DNA of 64,000 nucleotides from Streptomyces gossypii (lineage in GTDB: Bacteria; Actinomycetota; Actinomycetes; Streptomycetales; Streptomycetaceae). A program made the translations under genes and the position numbers. A model generated the notes under the pieces. The model was not told the DNA's origin. It was given only the letters and a program-made list of their open reading frames with translations, and did not search any database. Positions 1-7,621 of the stretch are shown here, one piece after another. Every line of letters begins with the position of its first letter. The first letter of the stretch is position 1. The DNA is taken from positions 93,107 through 157,106 of the forward strand of contig NZ_JAJAGO010000017.1 in the NCBI RefSeq assembly GCF_025165795.1, read 5' to 3'.

Positions 1-397
1 TGATGCCGCCGTACTCCATGCCCGTCTCGCCGACGGCGGTGTCCCGCGGAGCGAACGACGCCTTACGGGCGCCGAGCTGCAGGCGTACGGCACCGTTGAC
101 GTCGACCCGGGTGCTGGAGGGGACCAGGCAGGCGGCCAGGGTCCGCTCCCCCGCACGCTTCGCGGCGACCACGACGCAGTTGGCGGAGGTCTCCAGCAGA
201 TCCGCGCCGTACGCCTCCACGAAGACCGCAGTGTCGGCGAGATCCGGGTCGGTGTCGACGTAGAGCAGTTGTTCCGCGGGCACCGCGCCGGGCCAGGTCC
301 GCACCGCGGAGGCGACCGGCGGGACGAGCAGGTCCAGGCAGTCGGGAGCCGGGCGGGCGTGGTCGAAGTCTCCGATGGGCGCGTGCATGGAACGCAT
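1..397 (-). CDS. YbaK/EbsC-type aminoacyl-tRNA deacylase domain protein, partial
   Basis: The reading frame starts at ATG 397 behind GGGGGAGGT with 8-nt spacing and runs off the left edge, so about 132 residues are visible and the C-terminus is missing. The segment around residues 73-130 (ANCVVVAAKR, then LGARKASFA and GMEYGGI) follows the YbaK/ProX pattern: a hydrophobic strand, a conserved basic residue in VAAKR, the LGARK turn and a G-x-x-x-GG-like loop. Family members hydrolyse mis-acylated tRNAs in the cytosol in trans to aminoacyl-tRNA synthetases. Substrate preference (Cys, Pro or Ala type) cannot be told from this fragment. It is in line with the following minus-strand regulator gene but separated by a short gap. 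The family call is fairly safe, the precise activity is not. Confidence 0.7.
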   Translation of the reverse strand, partial: MRSMHAPIGDFDHARPAPDCLDLLVPPVASAVRTWPGAVPAEQLLYVDTDPDLADTAVFVEAYGADLLETSANCVVVAAKRAGERTLAACLVPSSTRVDVNGAVRLQLGARKASFAPRDTAVGETGMEYGGI

Positions 398-420
398 GCT
401 AGCGACCTCCCCCGCCGGAC

Positions 421-993
421 TCATCGAGGGGCCGGGACGGATACCGCCATGGTCATCTCGACGGGGTCGGTGCCGTCGTTGCGGTAACCGTGCGGGACGT
501 GGGATTCGAAGGTGGCGGAGGTCCCAGCGGGCACCCGGTGCTCCGTACCGTCGGCGGTCAGCGTCAGCTCCCCCGCGGAGACATGGACGAGTTCCGTGGT
601 GCCCTGGGGATGCGGATCGGAGTCGCTGCCCTCACCGGGCATCAGCCGCCAGGACCACAGCTCCAGCGGCCCGGGGGCCTCGGTACCGGCCAGCAGGGTG
701 CTGTGGCTGCCCGCCTCGGTGGACCAGAGCCGGATCGCCTGTTCGGCCGGCACGAGCCGGACCTGGGGTTCCTGGTCGTAGTCGAGCAGCGTGGTGATGC
801 TCGCCCCCAGCGCGTCGGCGATCTTGACGACGGTGCCGACGCTCGGATTCGTGCGCGCCTGCTCGATCTGGATCAGCATGCCGCGGCTGACACCCGCGCG
901 GGCTGCGAGCGCGTCGAGGGTGAAGCCGCGCTCGTGGCGCCAGCGTTTCAGATTGCGGGCGAGGGACTGCGTGAGGTGGTCGAGGTCCGTCAC
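421..993 (-). CDS. XRE-family regulator with C-terminal cupin domain
   Basis: 190 residues. Residues 8-62 form a Cro/CI-type helix-turn-helix (GFTLDALAARAGVSRGML is the recognition unit), and residues about 105-185 form a cupin barrel (PHPQGTTELVHVSAGELTL, then VPHGYRN). This two-domain layout is typical of small ligand-sensing repressors in actinobacteria. I chose GTG 993, about 8 residues before the HTH; the frame stays open far upstream, but that extension would cover the intergenic operator. It is divergent from an EamA-type exporter at 1097, with an imperfect 14-bp inverted repeat between them, so the likely job is ligand-controlled repression of itself and the exporter. The ligand is unknown. 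Confidence 0.85.
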   Translation of the reverse strand: MTDLDHLTQSLARNLKRWRHERGFTLDALAARAGVSRGMLIQIEQARTNPSVGTVVKIADALGASITTLLDYDQEPQVRLVPAEQAIRLWSTEAGSHSTLLAGTEAPGPLELWSWRLMPGEGSDSDPHPQGTTELVHVSAGELTLTADGTEHRVPAGTSATFESHVPHGYRNDGTDPVEMTMAVSVPAPR

Positions 994-1044
994 GGGCTTC
1001 CCTACCGTCCAATATTTTAGATGACATCGTGCAATGTACTCAAC

Positions 1045-1080
1045 TACGGTGTGCTGGACTACAGCATCCACCACACTGTA
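1045..1080. promoter_or_regulatory. Imperfect inverted repeat, likely operator between XRE-cupin and EamA genes
   Basis: The arms TACGGTGTGCTGGA (1045-1058) and TCCACCACACTGTA (1067-1080) pair at 12 of 14 positions around an 8-nt spacer. The dyad lies in the 103-bp divergent spacer, just before the ribosome-binding site of the transporter. The repeat is read directly; its use by the neighbouring XRE-cupin protein is inference from position and size. Confidence 0.55.
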
Positions 1081-1096
1081 CTGCGAGGCACATCCG

Positions 1097-1960
1097 ATGA
1101 GCGCAGCCCTGGCCCTGGCCACCAGTCTCCTGTGGGGGCTGGCCGACTTCGGCGGCGGCCTGCTCACGCGGCGCATACCGGCGGCCACCGTGGTCGTCGT
1201 CTCGCAGGCCCTCGCCATGGCCGTGCTCGGCGCGATCGTCATCGCCACCGGCGGCTGGAGCGAGTGGGGGCCGCAGCTGTGGTTCGCCGTGGCCGCCGGA
1301 GTGGTCGGCCCGATCGCGATGTTCTCCTTCTACCGGGCTCTGGCCCAGGGGCCGATGGGCGTGGTCTCCCCGCTCGCCTCGCTCGCGGTGCTGGTGCCCG
1401 TCGGGGCGGGCCTGGCTCTGGGCGAGCGGCCCGGCTGGCTGCAGGCGGCGGGCCTGGTGGTCGCCCTGAGCGGCGTGGTCATGGCGGGCGGGCCCGAGCT
1501 GCGAGGCGCACCCGTACAGCGGCAGACGGTGCTGCTGACGCTGGTTGCCGCCTTCGGTTTCGGCGCGGTCCTGGCACTGATCGAGCACGCCTCGGCGACG
1601 ATGACGGCACTGTTCCTCGCCCTCTTCGTGCAGCGGGTCTGCAACGTGGCGGTCGGCGGTGCGGCGCTGCTGGCGCAGACCCGGCGGGGCGTGCCCGCGC
1701 TGCCCGGAGGCGGACGGCCGATGGTTTTCGCCGCGCTACCCGCGCTCGCGTTCGTCGGACTGGCCGACGTCGCGGCGAACGGCACGTACATGGTGGCCAC
1801 CCAGACCGGCCCGGTCACCGTCGCGGCGGTGCTCGCCTCGCTGTACCCGCTCGTCACCGCGCTGGCGGCGCGCGGGGTGCTGCGCGAGCAGTTGCGGACG
1901 GTGCAGGCCACGGGGGCCGTGCTGGCACTGGCCGGCACGGTGCTGCTGGCGACGGGCTGA
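1097..1960 (+). CDS. EamA/DMT-family transporter
   Basis: 287 residues, hydrophobic nearly end to end, with about ten predicted membrane helices in two repeated halves (duplicated EamA fold). The first half begins LATSLLWGLADFGGG, and the second half ends in the usual LEVQAT/GAVLALAGTVLL-like segment. I chose ATG 1097 with GAGG 9 nt upstream, not an earlier in-frame ATG at 1034 whose leader would be non-hydrophobic and would overlap the dyad. These proteins export or import small metabolites such as amino acids; the substrate is unknown. It is divergent from the XRE-cupin gene and probably controlled by it. A 29-residue membrane peptide gene lies convergent just after its stop. Confidence 0.85.
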   Translation: MSAALALATSLLWGLADFGGGLLTRRIPAATVVVVSQALAMAVLGAIVIATGGWSEWGPQLWFAVAAGVVGPIAMFSFYRALAQGPMGVVSPLASLAVLVPVGAGLALGERPGWLQAAGLVVALSGVVMAGGPELRGAPVQRQTVLLTLVAAFGFGAVLALIEHASATMTALFLALFVQRVCNVAVGGAALLAQTRRGVPALPGGGRPMVFAALPALAFVGLADVAANGTYMVATQTGPVTVAAVLASLYPLVTALAARGVLREQLRTVQATGAVLALAGTVLLATG

Positions 1961-1976
1961 GCCGGCCCGGCCGGGC

Positions 1977-2066
1977 TCACAGCCTGCGCAGGCCGTAGAG
2001 CAGCAGTGCCAGCGCCTGGAGGGCGACCGCGACCGCGAGCAGGATGCGCAGGGTGCGGTCCTTCAT
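1977..2066 (-). CDS. Small single-pass membrane peptide, 29 aa
   Basis: The peptide is MKDRTLRILLAVAVA followed by LQALALLLYGLRRL: a charged N-terminus, one hydrophobic helix of about 20 residues and a basic C-terminus. Its ATG at 2066 is preceded by GGAGGTGGGAC, a near-ideal ribosome-binding site with 5-7 nt spacing. It fills the gap between the EamA gene (convergent, 16 bp away) and an acetyltransferase gene. Nothing suggests a specific function; tiny hydrophobic peptides of this form are common and often missed. A chance open frame is possible, but the strong RBS and clean TM pattern argue for a gene. Confidence 0.55.
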   Translation of the reverse strand: MKDRTLRILLAVAVALQALALLLYGLRRL

Positions 2067-2144
2067 GTCCCACCTCCGCCCGTTTGTCCCGCCGGTGCCG
2101 GGTATGCCGCCGCTGACGCACCCGCTCACGGCAGTTCTACCGCC

Positions 2145-2897
2145 TCAGTCCAGGCTGCCCGGGTTCGCCTCGCCCGCTTCGGTGAGCACGTCCAGTCGTC
2201 CGAGCGCGTGCAGTTGTCCGGAGGTGACCCCCTCGGGGATGGGTACCGGCGCCGGGGTGCGCAGCGGCGGCTGCCATCCGGCCTCCTCGTCCCAGCGGCG
2301 CACGACGCGTGCCGGCGCGCCCGCCACCACCGCATGGTCCGGCACCTCACCCCGTACGACGGCTCCCGCCGCGACCACCACGTTCCTGCCCAGCCGCGCG
2401 CCCGGCAGGATCACCGCTCCGGCGCCGAGCCAGCTGCCGGTGCCGATCTCGACGGGGGCGGTGCGCGGCCACTGCCTGCCGACGGGCTGGTGCGGGTCGT
2501 CGTAGGAGTGGTTTGTCGAGGTGATGTAGACGTACGGGCCGCAGAAGACGTCGTCGCCCACGGTCACCGCCGTGTCGGCGATGACATGGCTGCCCCGCCC
2601 CAGCACCACGCCGTTGCCCAGCCGCAGCACGGTGTCCGGGCCGAGGTCCAGATCGGGCATCATGCCCGCGGTCAGCGTCACGTCCTGACCGATGACGCAG
2701 TGGTCACCGATCTCGATCCAGGGCGCCCCGAAGATCGTCCCCTGCGGGAAGGCCAGCCGGGTCCCGGCGCCGAGGGCACGGAAGTCGTACGAGCCCCGGC
2801 GCTCGGCGGTCACCGCGCCCAGCCACTGCGCCCGGCGCCAGGCGCCGTGTACCGCGCGGGCCGCCAGCGAGGAGAACGTGTTCCTGATCGAGGCCAC
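2145..2897 (-). CDS. Hexapeptide-repeat acyltransferase (LbetaH fold)
   Basis: About 250 residues from GTG 2897. Residues about 45-205 hold successive hexapeptide turns (IEIGDHCVIGQDVTL, VLGRGSHVIADTAV, VEIGTGSWLGAGAVIL and LGRNVVVAAGAVV), with a loop ITSTNHSYDDP that carries the candidate catalytic histidine of LacA/CatB/WbbJ-type O-acetyltransferases. Such enzymes transfer an acetyl group from acetyl-CoA to sugars or antibiotics as trimers. An insertion around the HSYDDP loop and the C-terminal tail are typical of sugar O-acetyltransferases. The next gene on the same strand (2989-3525) is also a left-handed beta-helix protein, but the gap and separate RBS suggest no strict operon. The acceptor is unknown. 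Confidence 0.8.
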   Translation of the reverse strand: MASIRNTFSSLAARAVHGAWRRAQWLGAVTAERRGSYDFRALGAGTRLAFPQGTIFGAPWIEIGDHCVIGQDVTLTAGMMPDLDLGPDTVLRLGNGVVLGRGSHVIADTAVTVGDDVFCGPYVYITSTNHSYDDPHQPVGRQWPRTAPVEIGTGSWLGAGAVILPGARLGRNVVVAAGAVVRGEVPDHAVVAGAPARVVRRWDEEAGWQPPLRTPAPVPIPEGVTSGQLHALGRLDVLTEAGEANPGSLD

Positions 2898-2988
2898 CCG
2901 CTCACCGTAGCCGCCAGGACCGGAGCCGGGCCGGCACCGGGCCTGTGATCTTTCTTCCAACCCCCGCCGCGGCCCTCCGTTCCACCTC

Positions 2989-3525
2989 TCACTCCGCGTC
3001 GCGCAGCGCCTCCTGGTGGGACTGGGCCAGCTCCAGGTACATCGCGGCGTTGAGCTGGATGCCCTCGCGTTCCTCCGCCGTCAGTTCGCGCTTGACCTTC
3101 GCGGGCACCCCGGCGACCAGCGAACCGGGCGGCACCCGCATCCCCTGCGGGACCAGTGCCTGCGCCGCGACGAGCGAGCCGGCACCGATGTGCGCGCCGT
3201 TCAGCACCGTGGCCCCCATGCCGACCAGAACGTCATCCTCCACCGTGCAGCCGTGCAGCACCGTGTTGTGCCCGACGGAGACCCGCGCGCCGACCGAGAC
3301 CGAGAAGCCCGGATCGACGTGCACGGTGCAGTTGTCCTGTATGTTGCTGTCCGCCCCGACAGCGATGGAACCGCAGTCGGCCCGCAGTACGGCGTGGTAC
3401 CAGACGCTCGATCCCGCCGCCATCGTCACGTCGCCGATCACGACGGACGTGGGTGCGGTGAACGCTCCGGGAGCGATGGCCGGCTTCTTTCCGCCCACCC
3501 CTGAGATCCATGCCCGTCCCGTCAT
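2989..3525 (-). CDS. Gamma-carbonic anhydrase family protein
   Basis: 178 residues, a single left-handed beta-helix. Conserved elements of the gamma-CA/PaaY/YrdA family are seen: SSVWYHAVLRADCG, SNIQDNCTVH (the metal-binding His), GHNTVLHGC (second and third His region) and VAGVPAKVKREL. Three zinc-ligand histidines can be placed at the H of TVH, GHNT and VLHG. I chose ATG 3525 because GAGGAGAG lies 5 nt upstream; the frame extends 14 codons further without an RBS. Family members bind Zn or Fe and either hydrate CO2 or act on CoA-linked substrates. Cytosolic, probably trimeric. Confidence 0.85.
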   Translation of the reverse strand: MTGRAWISGVGGKKPAIAPGAFTAPTSVVIGDVTMAAGSSVWYHAVLRADCGSIAVGADSNIQDNCTVHVDPGFSVSVGARVSVGHNTVLHGCTVEDDVLVGMGATVLNGAHIGAGSLVAAQALVPQGMRVPPGSLVAGVPAKVKRELTAEEREGIQLNAAMYLELAQSHQEALRDAE

Positions 3526-3644
3526 CGTTCTCTCCTCTTCCTCACCACTGTGCCGCGCTTGCTGCACGGTAGACGACAGGAACCCCGCCCGCCTCCGGAC
3601 GGCCGGCGGGCACGCGGCCCGTACCCGGCACGCACAATGGAGGC

Positions 3645-4487
3645 GTGCACGAGCCCATACCGGTGAGCCGTCCCGTAGCGGGCGGGACCGCCAAGCTGAT
3701 GCCGGACGTCGACCGCGAACGTGCCTGGCTGCTCACCGTCGACGGCGCGCCCCAGTCCTATGTGGACCTGGACGACCCCGGCCATCTCGAATTCGAATAC
3801 ACCCGCCGCCTCGCCCACACACTCGACCTGGCCCGGCCCGCCGGCCCGCTCGACGTCCTCCACCTCGGCGGCGGCGGTCTCACCCTGCCGCGCTATCTCG
3901 CCGCCGCCCGCCCCGGCTCCCGGCAGCGTGTCGTCGACAACGACCGGGCGCTGCTCGATCTGGTCACCGAGTACCTGCCGCTGCCGCCCGGCAGCGGGAT
4001 CACCCTGCGGGCCGAGGACGCACTCGCGGAGCTGGAGCGGGCAGCACCGGCCTCCGCCGACGCGGTGGTCGCCGATGTGTTCGGCGGCTCCCGGATCCCG
4101 GCCCACCTGACGACGCTCTCCTGCGTACGGGCCGCCGCACGGTTGCTGCGCCCGCACGGTGTCTACGCCGCGAACGTGGCCGACGGGGCGCCGTTCGACT
4201 TCTTGCGCTCGCAGGTGGCGACGTTCACCGCCGTCTTCCGGGAAGTGTGCCTCATCGCGGAGCCCGCGGTGCTGCGCGGCCGCCGGTTCGGCAACGCCGT
4301 ACTCCTCGGCTCCGCCGAGGAGCTGCCGGTCACCGCGCTGGGCCGGCGCGTCGCCGCGGACGCCTTCCCCGCGCGGGTCGAGTACGGGGCGGCGTTGCGG
4401 CGGTTCACCGCAGGCGCCGGCCCCGTACTCAACGGGGAGGCCGTGCCCTCACCTGAGCCGCCGGGCGGCGCGTTCAGCATCGGCTGA
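3645..4487 (+). CDS. Spermidine synthase-like (Rossmann methyltransferase fold) protein
   Basis: 280 residues. The nucleotide-binding glycine loop HLGGGGLTLPRYL lies near residues 73-85, followed by an acidic strand end (VVDNDRALLDL) and a second acidic motif (RAEDALAEL, then VVADVFGGS), as in the PAPT/SpeE superfamily. The paired aspartates that bind the polyamine in true SpeE are not evident, so it is better called a spermidine-synthase-like or methyltransferase-fold protein. The start is uncertain: GTG 3645 has GGAGG only 1 nt upstream, and GTG 3663 is the next option; a leaderless transcript is possible. It is convergent with the Pro/Gln-rich membrane protein gene, with a 12-nt tandem repeat (cgcacactcagc twice) between the stops. 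Confidence 0.7.
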   Translation: MHEPIPVSRPVAGGTAKLMPDVDRERAWLLTVDGAPQSYVDLDDPGHLEFEYTRRLAHTLDLARPAGPLDVLHLGGGGLTLPRYLAAARPGSRQRVVDNDRALLDLVTEYLPLPPGSGITLRAEDALAELERAAPASADAVVADVFGGSRIPAHLTTLSCVRAAARLLRPHGVYAANVADGAPFDFLRSQVATFTAVFREVCLIAEPAVLRGRRFGNAVLLGSAEELPVTALGRRVAADAFPARVEYGAALRRFTAGAGPVLNGEAVPSPEPPGGAFSIG

Positions 4488-4520
4488 CAGTGGAGCGGGG
4501 CCGCACACTCAGCCGCACAC

Positions 4521-5594
4521 TCAGCCGCGCGGCTGGCCTTCCTCGCCCGGTTCACCGTACGAGCGCAGGCTGTTCATCATCTTCTTGATGGTGGCGTCCG
4601 GAACTTCGTCCTTGACTCCCGCGTCGGTGAGGAAGACCCAGATCGCCAGGTCGTCGTTCGCGTTGATCCAGGAGATGGTGACGACCTTGGCGGCCGAGGC
4701 ACCGCACTTGCCGTTCTTGGGCGCACCGGTGAGCGTCGCGGTTGCCGTGTGCCCCTTGATCCCGTGCTCGTTGCTGAACGACTTGCCCCCGGTCTCCTTG
4801 AGGGTGCCCTTCTGCTTCTGGTCGTAGGCGGCGATTGCCCAGTTGGACGCCGCGATCTCAGCGGCCTCCTTGGTGTTCTTGGAACCCTGGCCGCCCTTGG
4901 TGCCGACGATCGCCCGGTTGCTGCTCTTGCACCAGTCCTCCTTGAAGTAGGCCGGCGCGGACATGGCAACCAGGAGGTCCTCGGGCTTCTTGTCGTCGGT
5001 GAAGCCGGTGATCGTGCCCTGTGAGGCGACGTTCCAGTCCTCTGTCTCCGGGACGTCGAACGCCGAGTAGTGCTTGGGATTGATCACGCTCTGCCAGCCG
5101 GGCACGACCGGGTCACCGGGGTCCTTGGACTCCTCCGGCGACGGCTTCGGGTCGGGTTTGGCGCTCTTCCCAGGACTCTCTTTCGCCGACGGCGACTTGG
5201 CGGGGTCGTCCGCCTTGTCCTCCTTCTTGTCGTCCTGAAGCAGGAACACGCCGGTGACGACCGCCGCGATGATCACCGCGAGCGCCGAGACGATGGCGAT
5301 GACCGTTGTCCGCGACTTGCCGCCGCCACCCTGCGGGGGCTGCGGCCCGCCCGGCATGGTGGTGGCGCCCCACTGCTGCGCTCCCGGGCCCGGCTGCTGG
5401 TACGCACCCTGGTCCGGCACGGGCTGCTGGTACGGGTTGGGCTGTTCCGGGCCGGCTTGCGGCGGGTATCCGTATGACGGTTGCTGATACGGATTGGGCT
5501 GCTGGTAGCCCGGTTGCTGATAACCGGGCTGCTGGTACGGGTTGGGCTGCTGCGGGTTCTGCTCGCCCCCGGACTGCTGGTCTCCTGGCCACAT
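4521..5594 (-). CDS. Pro/Gln/Tyr-rich single-pass membrane protein
   Basis: 357 residues from ATG 5594 (MWPGDQQSGGEQ). Residues 10-75 are a low-complexity tail with three NPYQQP and two PGYQQP units, residues 97-119 are one transmembrane helix after a GGGGKSR stop-transfer, then a charged Lys/Asp/Pro linker and a folded extracellular domain of about 200 residues with two conserved cysteines near its end. The topology fits a cytoplasmic N-terminus with the globular domain outside. Streptomyces genomes hold many such proteins of unknown role. I rejected the longer frame because it would overlap the divergent thioesterase start and its dyad. Confidence 0.75.
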   Translation of the reverse strand: MWPGDQQSGGEQNPQQPNPYQQPGYQQPGYQQPNPYQQPSYGYPPQAGPEQPNPYQQPVPDQGAYQQPGPGAQQWGATTMPGGPQPPQGGGGKSRTTVIAIVSALAVIIAAVVTGVFLLQDDKKEDKADDPAKSPSAKESPGKSAKPDPKPSPEESKDPGDPVVPGWQSVINPKHYSAFDVPETEDWNVASQGTITGFTDDKKPEDLLVAMSAPAYFKEDWCKSSNRAIVGTKGGQGSKNTKEAAEIAASNWAIAAYDQKQKGTLKETGGKSFSNEHGIKGHTATATLTGAPKNGKCGASAAKVVTISWINANDDLAIWVFLTDAGVKDEVPDATIKKMMNSLRSYGEPGEEGQPRG

Positions 5595-5698
5595 GGCCGG
5601 TAACTCTATGGTGCGTCCCCGGCGCGGGCCACGCCCGCCCTCGTATCGGTACGGACCCGGTACACGGACAGGGTCGGTCACATCCTCCGGCCTTCCTA

Positions 5699-5712
5699 TT
5701 ACCAGGTGGTAA
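5699..5712. promoter_or_regulatory. Perfect dyad overlapping the thioesterase RBS
   Basis: TTACCA-GG-TGGTAA is a perfect 6-bp inverted repeat with a 2-nt centre. It contains the AGGTGG that would be the ribosome-binding site of the ATG at 5722, and lies between divergent genes. Binding there by a repressor or folding of the mRNA would affect the downstream gene directly. Which protein uses it is unknown. Confidence 0.45.
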
Positions 5713-5721
5713 CCTGACGGC

Positions 5722-6186
5722 ATGTCTGCAGCCTCCCTGCCGTCCGTCGGCGAGTTGATGACGGCCTCCGTGCCGATGGTCCGCACCCTCAACCTCGAAT
5801 TCCCCGAGGTCACCGGAGAGCGTGCCGTCGTGCGGCTTCCCGATCAGACGGACTTCCACAACCACGTCGGCGGCCCGCACGCCGGGGCGATGTTCACCCT
5901 TGCCGAGTCGGCGAGCGGGGCGGTCGTCATGGCCGCATTCGGCGACCAGCTCTCCCGCGCCGTACCCCTGGCGGTGCGGGCGGAGATCAACTACAGGAAG
6001 CTGGCCATGGGGACGGTGACCGCCACCGCCGAACTCGGCCGCCCCGCCGCCGAGGTGGTCGCCGAACTCGACGAAGGAGGGCGGCCGGAGTTCCCCGTCG
6101 AGATTTCGCTGGCCCGCGAAGACGGCACGGAAACCGGCCAGATGAGCATCGTGTGGACGCTGCGTCCGCACGCTCCGGCGTCCTGA
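5722..6186 (+). CDS. Hotdog-fold thioesterase (PaaI/DUF4442 type)
   Basis: 154 residues. The central segment HNHVGGPHAGAMFTLAESASG (residues about 46-66) is the hotdog helix with the HxG-like turn, and RAEINYRKLAMGTVTATAEL is the following pair of strands. Members hydrolyse acyl-CoA thioesters or serve as acyl-binding regulators. Start ATG 5722 has AGGTGG 10 nt upstream and is the first residue after the dyad. It is divergent from the Pro/Gln-rich membrane protein. Substrate not predictable. Confidence 0.8.
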   Translation: MSAASLPSVGELMTASVPMVRTLNLEFPEVTGERAVVRLPDQTDFHNHVGGPHAGAMFTLAESASGAVVMAAFGDQLSRAVPLAVRAEINYRKLAMGTVTATAELGRPAAEVVAELDEGGRPEFPVEISLAREDGTETGQMSIVWTLRPHAPAS

Positions 6187-6258
6187 GCCGCGAGTCTTCG
6201 GCCACTTCACCGCCACCGGCCGGACGGAACGCGGCATTCGTCGGTTAGTCTCGCCAGA

Positions 6259-6972
6259 ATGTCCGTCTCCGCCGCGCAGCGCGAGGGTCTGCCCGCACGT
6301 CTCCTCCGGACGCTGCTCTCCCCGTGGTCCCGCTTCGGCCTGCTGGTGATTCTGCTCGCCGCAGCGGCCGCGGCGGTGCTGCTCTTCGAACCGCAGCGGC
6401 TCCTCGCGCACGGCTGGCCCGCACAGTTGTCCGGTGCTCTGGCGATCGCGCTGTTCGCCCTGGCCTACGGCTCGTGCACGACAGCCTTCGTGCCCCGTCC
6501 GTTCCTCAATCTGGCGGCAGGCGCCGTCTTCGGTGCCCAGAGCGGTACGGTCGCCGCGCTCGCGGGCACGGTACTCGGCTCGGCCATGGCCTTCGGGCTC
6601 GGCCGCCTGCTGGGGCAGGACGCGCTGAGACCCCTGCTGCGGGCCCGGATGCTGACCGCACTGGACCGGCAGCTGAGCACGCACGGATTCCGCTCGATGC
6701 TGGTGATCCGGCTGATGCCGGGTGTCCCCTTCGTGGCGTCCAACTACGGTGCCGCGGTCTCCCGGATGAGCTGGACCGCCTTCCTCACGGCGACAGCGCT
6801 GGGCTCGATTCCCAACACCGCCGCCTACGTGCTGGCGGGAAGCCGGGCCACCTCGCCGACGTCCCCCGTCTTCCTCGCCGCCTTCGGTTTCATCGCCCTC
6901 TCCGGCCTCGCCGGGGCGGCCGTCGCCTGGCGCAAGCGCGCCAGACTGCGGGAGGCCGCCGCCCGCGCCTGA
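6259..6972 (+). CDS. TVP38/TMEM64 (VTT-domain) membrane protein
   Basis: 237 residues with about six membrane segments. The VTT core is seen as FVPRPFLNLAAGAVFG, the glycine-rich GTVLGSAMAFGLGRLLG, then VIRLMPGVPFVASNYGAAVS and SIPNTAAYVL, the order typical of the DedA-related SNARE-associated/TVP38 family. Such proteins are thought to act in lipid or envelope homeostasis, and DedA relatives have been linked to undecaprenyl- or aminophospholipid flipping. The C-terminus ends in a basic cytoplasmic tail. It follows the thioesterase by 72 bp on the same strand. Confidence 0.85.
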   Translation: MSVSAAQREGLPARLLRTLLSPWSRFGLLVILLAAAAAAVLLFEPQRLLAHGWPAQLSGALAIALFALAYGSCTTAFVPRPFLNLAAGAVFGAQSGTVAALAGTVLGSAMAFGLGRLLGQDALRPLLRARMLTALDRQLSTHGFRSMLVIRLMPGVPFVASNYGAAVSRMSWTAFLTATALGSIPNTAAYVLAGSRATSPTSPVFLAAFGFIALSGLAGAAVAWRKRARLREAAARA

Positions 6973-6996
6973 CGCGACGGCCCGCCCCTCACAGCA

Positions 6997-7554
6997 CTAG
7001 CCTGGGTCGCGGCCGGTCTCCGCCAGCAGCTTCTCGAAGTCCGTCGCCCCTTCACCCACCGGCACCGGCTCCCCGAACATCCCCATCTGCCGAGCGATCG
7101 GTGCCTGCTTCGCTACCAGCGGCGTCAGCCACGCGACGGCGCGTCCGTCGGGGGTGAAGTCCTGACCGGTGGCGCGAGCCAGATCCCAGCCGTGCACCGT
7201 GAGGTCGAGCAGCACCAGGCCGCCGACGGTACGGGCCGGCATCCGCATCGCGCCCGTCTCGCCCTCCTCCGCCCCCGGCGCGCCCCACGCCTCGACGAGC
7301 CGCGCGGCGTCCGCGGCGAAGTCGGCTCGCCAGTCACCGCTGAGGCGGTCGGGCGTCGTGCTGAAATCCGACTCCTCCTTGGCCGCGAGGGCACGGAAGT
7401 TCACCATCACCAGGAACAGGTGATTGAGCAGGTCCTTCACCTGGTAGTCGGCACACGGCGTGGCCGCGCGCAGTTGAGCGTCGCCGATCTTGTGCACGAC
7501 GGGAACGGTCCTGGCCGCCGCCGCGTCGAGCAGTTCGCTGATCTTGTCCGTCAT
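6997..7554 (-). CDS. TIGR03086-like / mycothiol-dependent maleylpyruvate isomerase-fold protein
   Basis: 185 residues. The pattern TPCADYQVKDLLNHLF near residues 32-47 and LDLTVHGWDLARATG near residues 115-130 supply the histidines expected in DinB-like four-helix metal-binding proteins of the TIGR03076/TIGR03086 group. These are usually metal-binding, some using mycothiol. Start ATG 7554. It is convergent with the TVP38 gene. A specific enzymatic role cannot be assigned. Confidence 0.75.
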   Translation of the reverse strand: MTDKISELLDAAAARTVPVVHKIGDAQLRAATPCADYQVKDLLNHLFLVMVNFRALAAKEESDFSTTPDRLSGDWRADFAADAARLVEAWGAPGAEEGETGAMRMPARTVGGLVLLDLTVHGWDLARATGQDFTPDGRAVAWLTPLVAKQAPIARQMGMFGEPVPVGEGATDFEKLLAETGRDPG

Positions 7555-7621
7555 ACCGCCGACAGTAGGCCGGGCCAGGCGCTCCGCACACCCCTCATGA
7601 ACCTCGTCTTCCAGCGCTCGG

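Noticed and set aside
5400..5570. Regular repeats resembling a CRISPR array
   Set aside because: They are in-frame codons for NPYQQP/PGYQQP units of a membrane protein and have no spacers of constant length.
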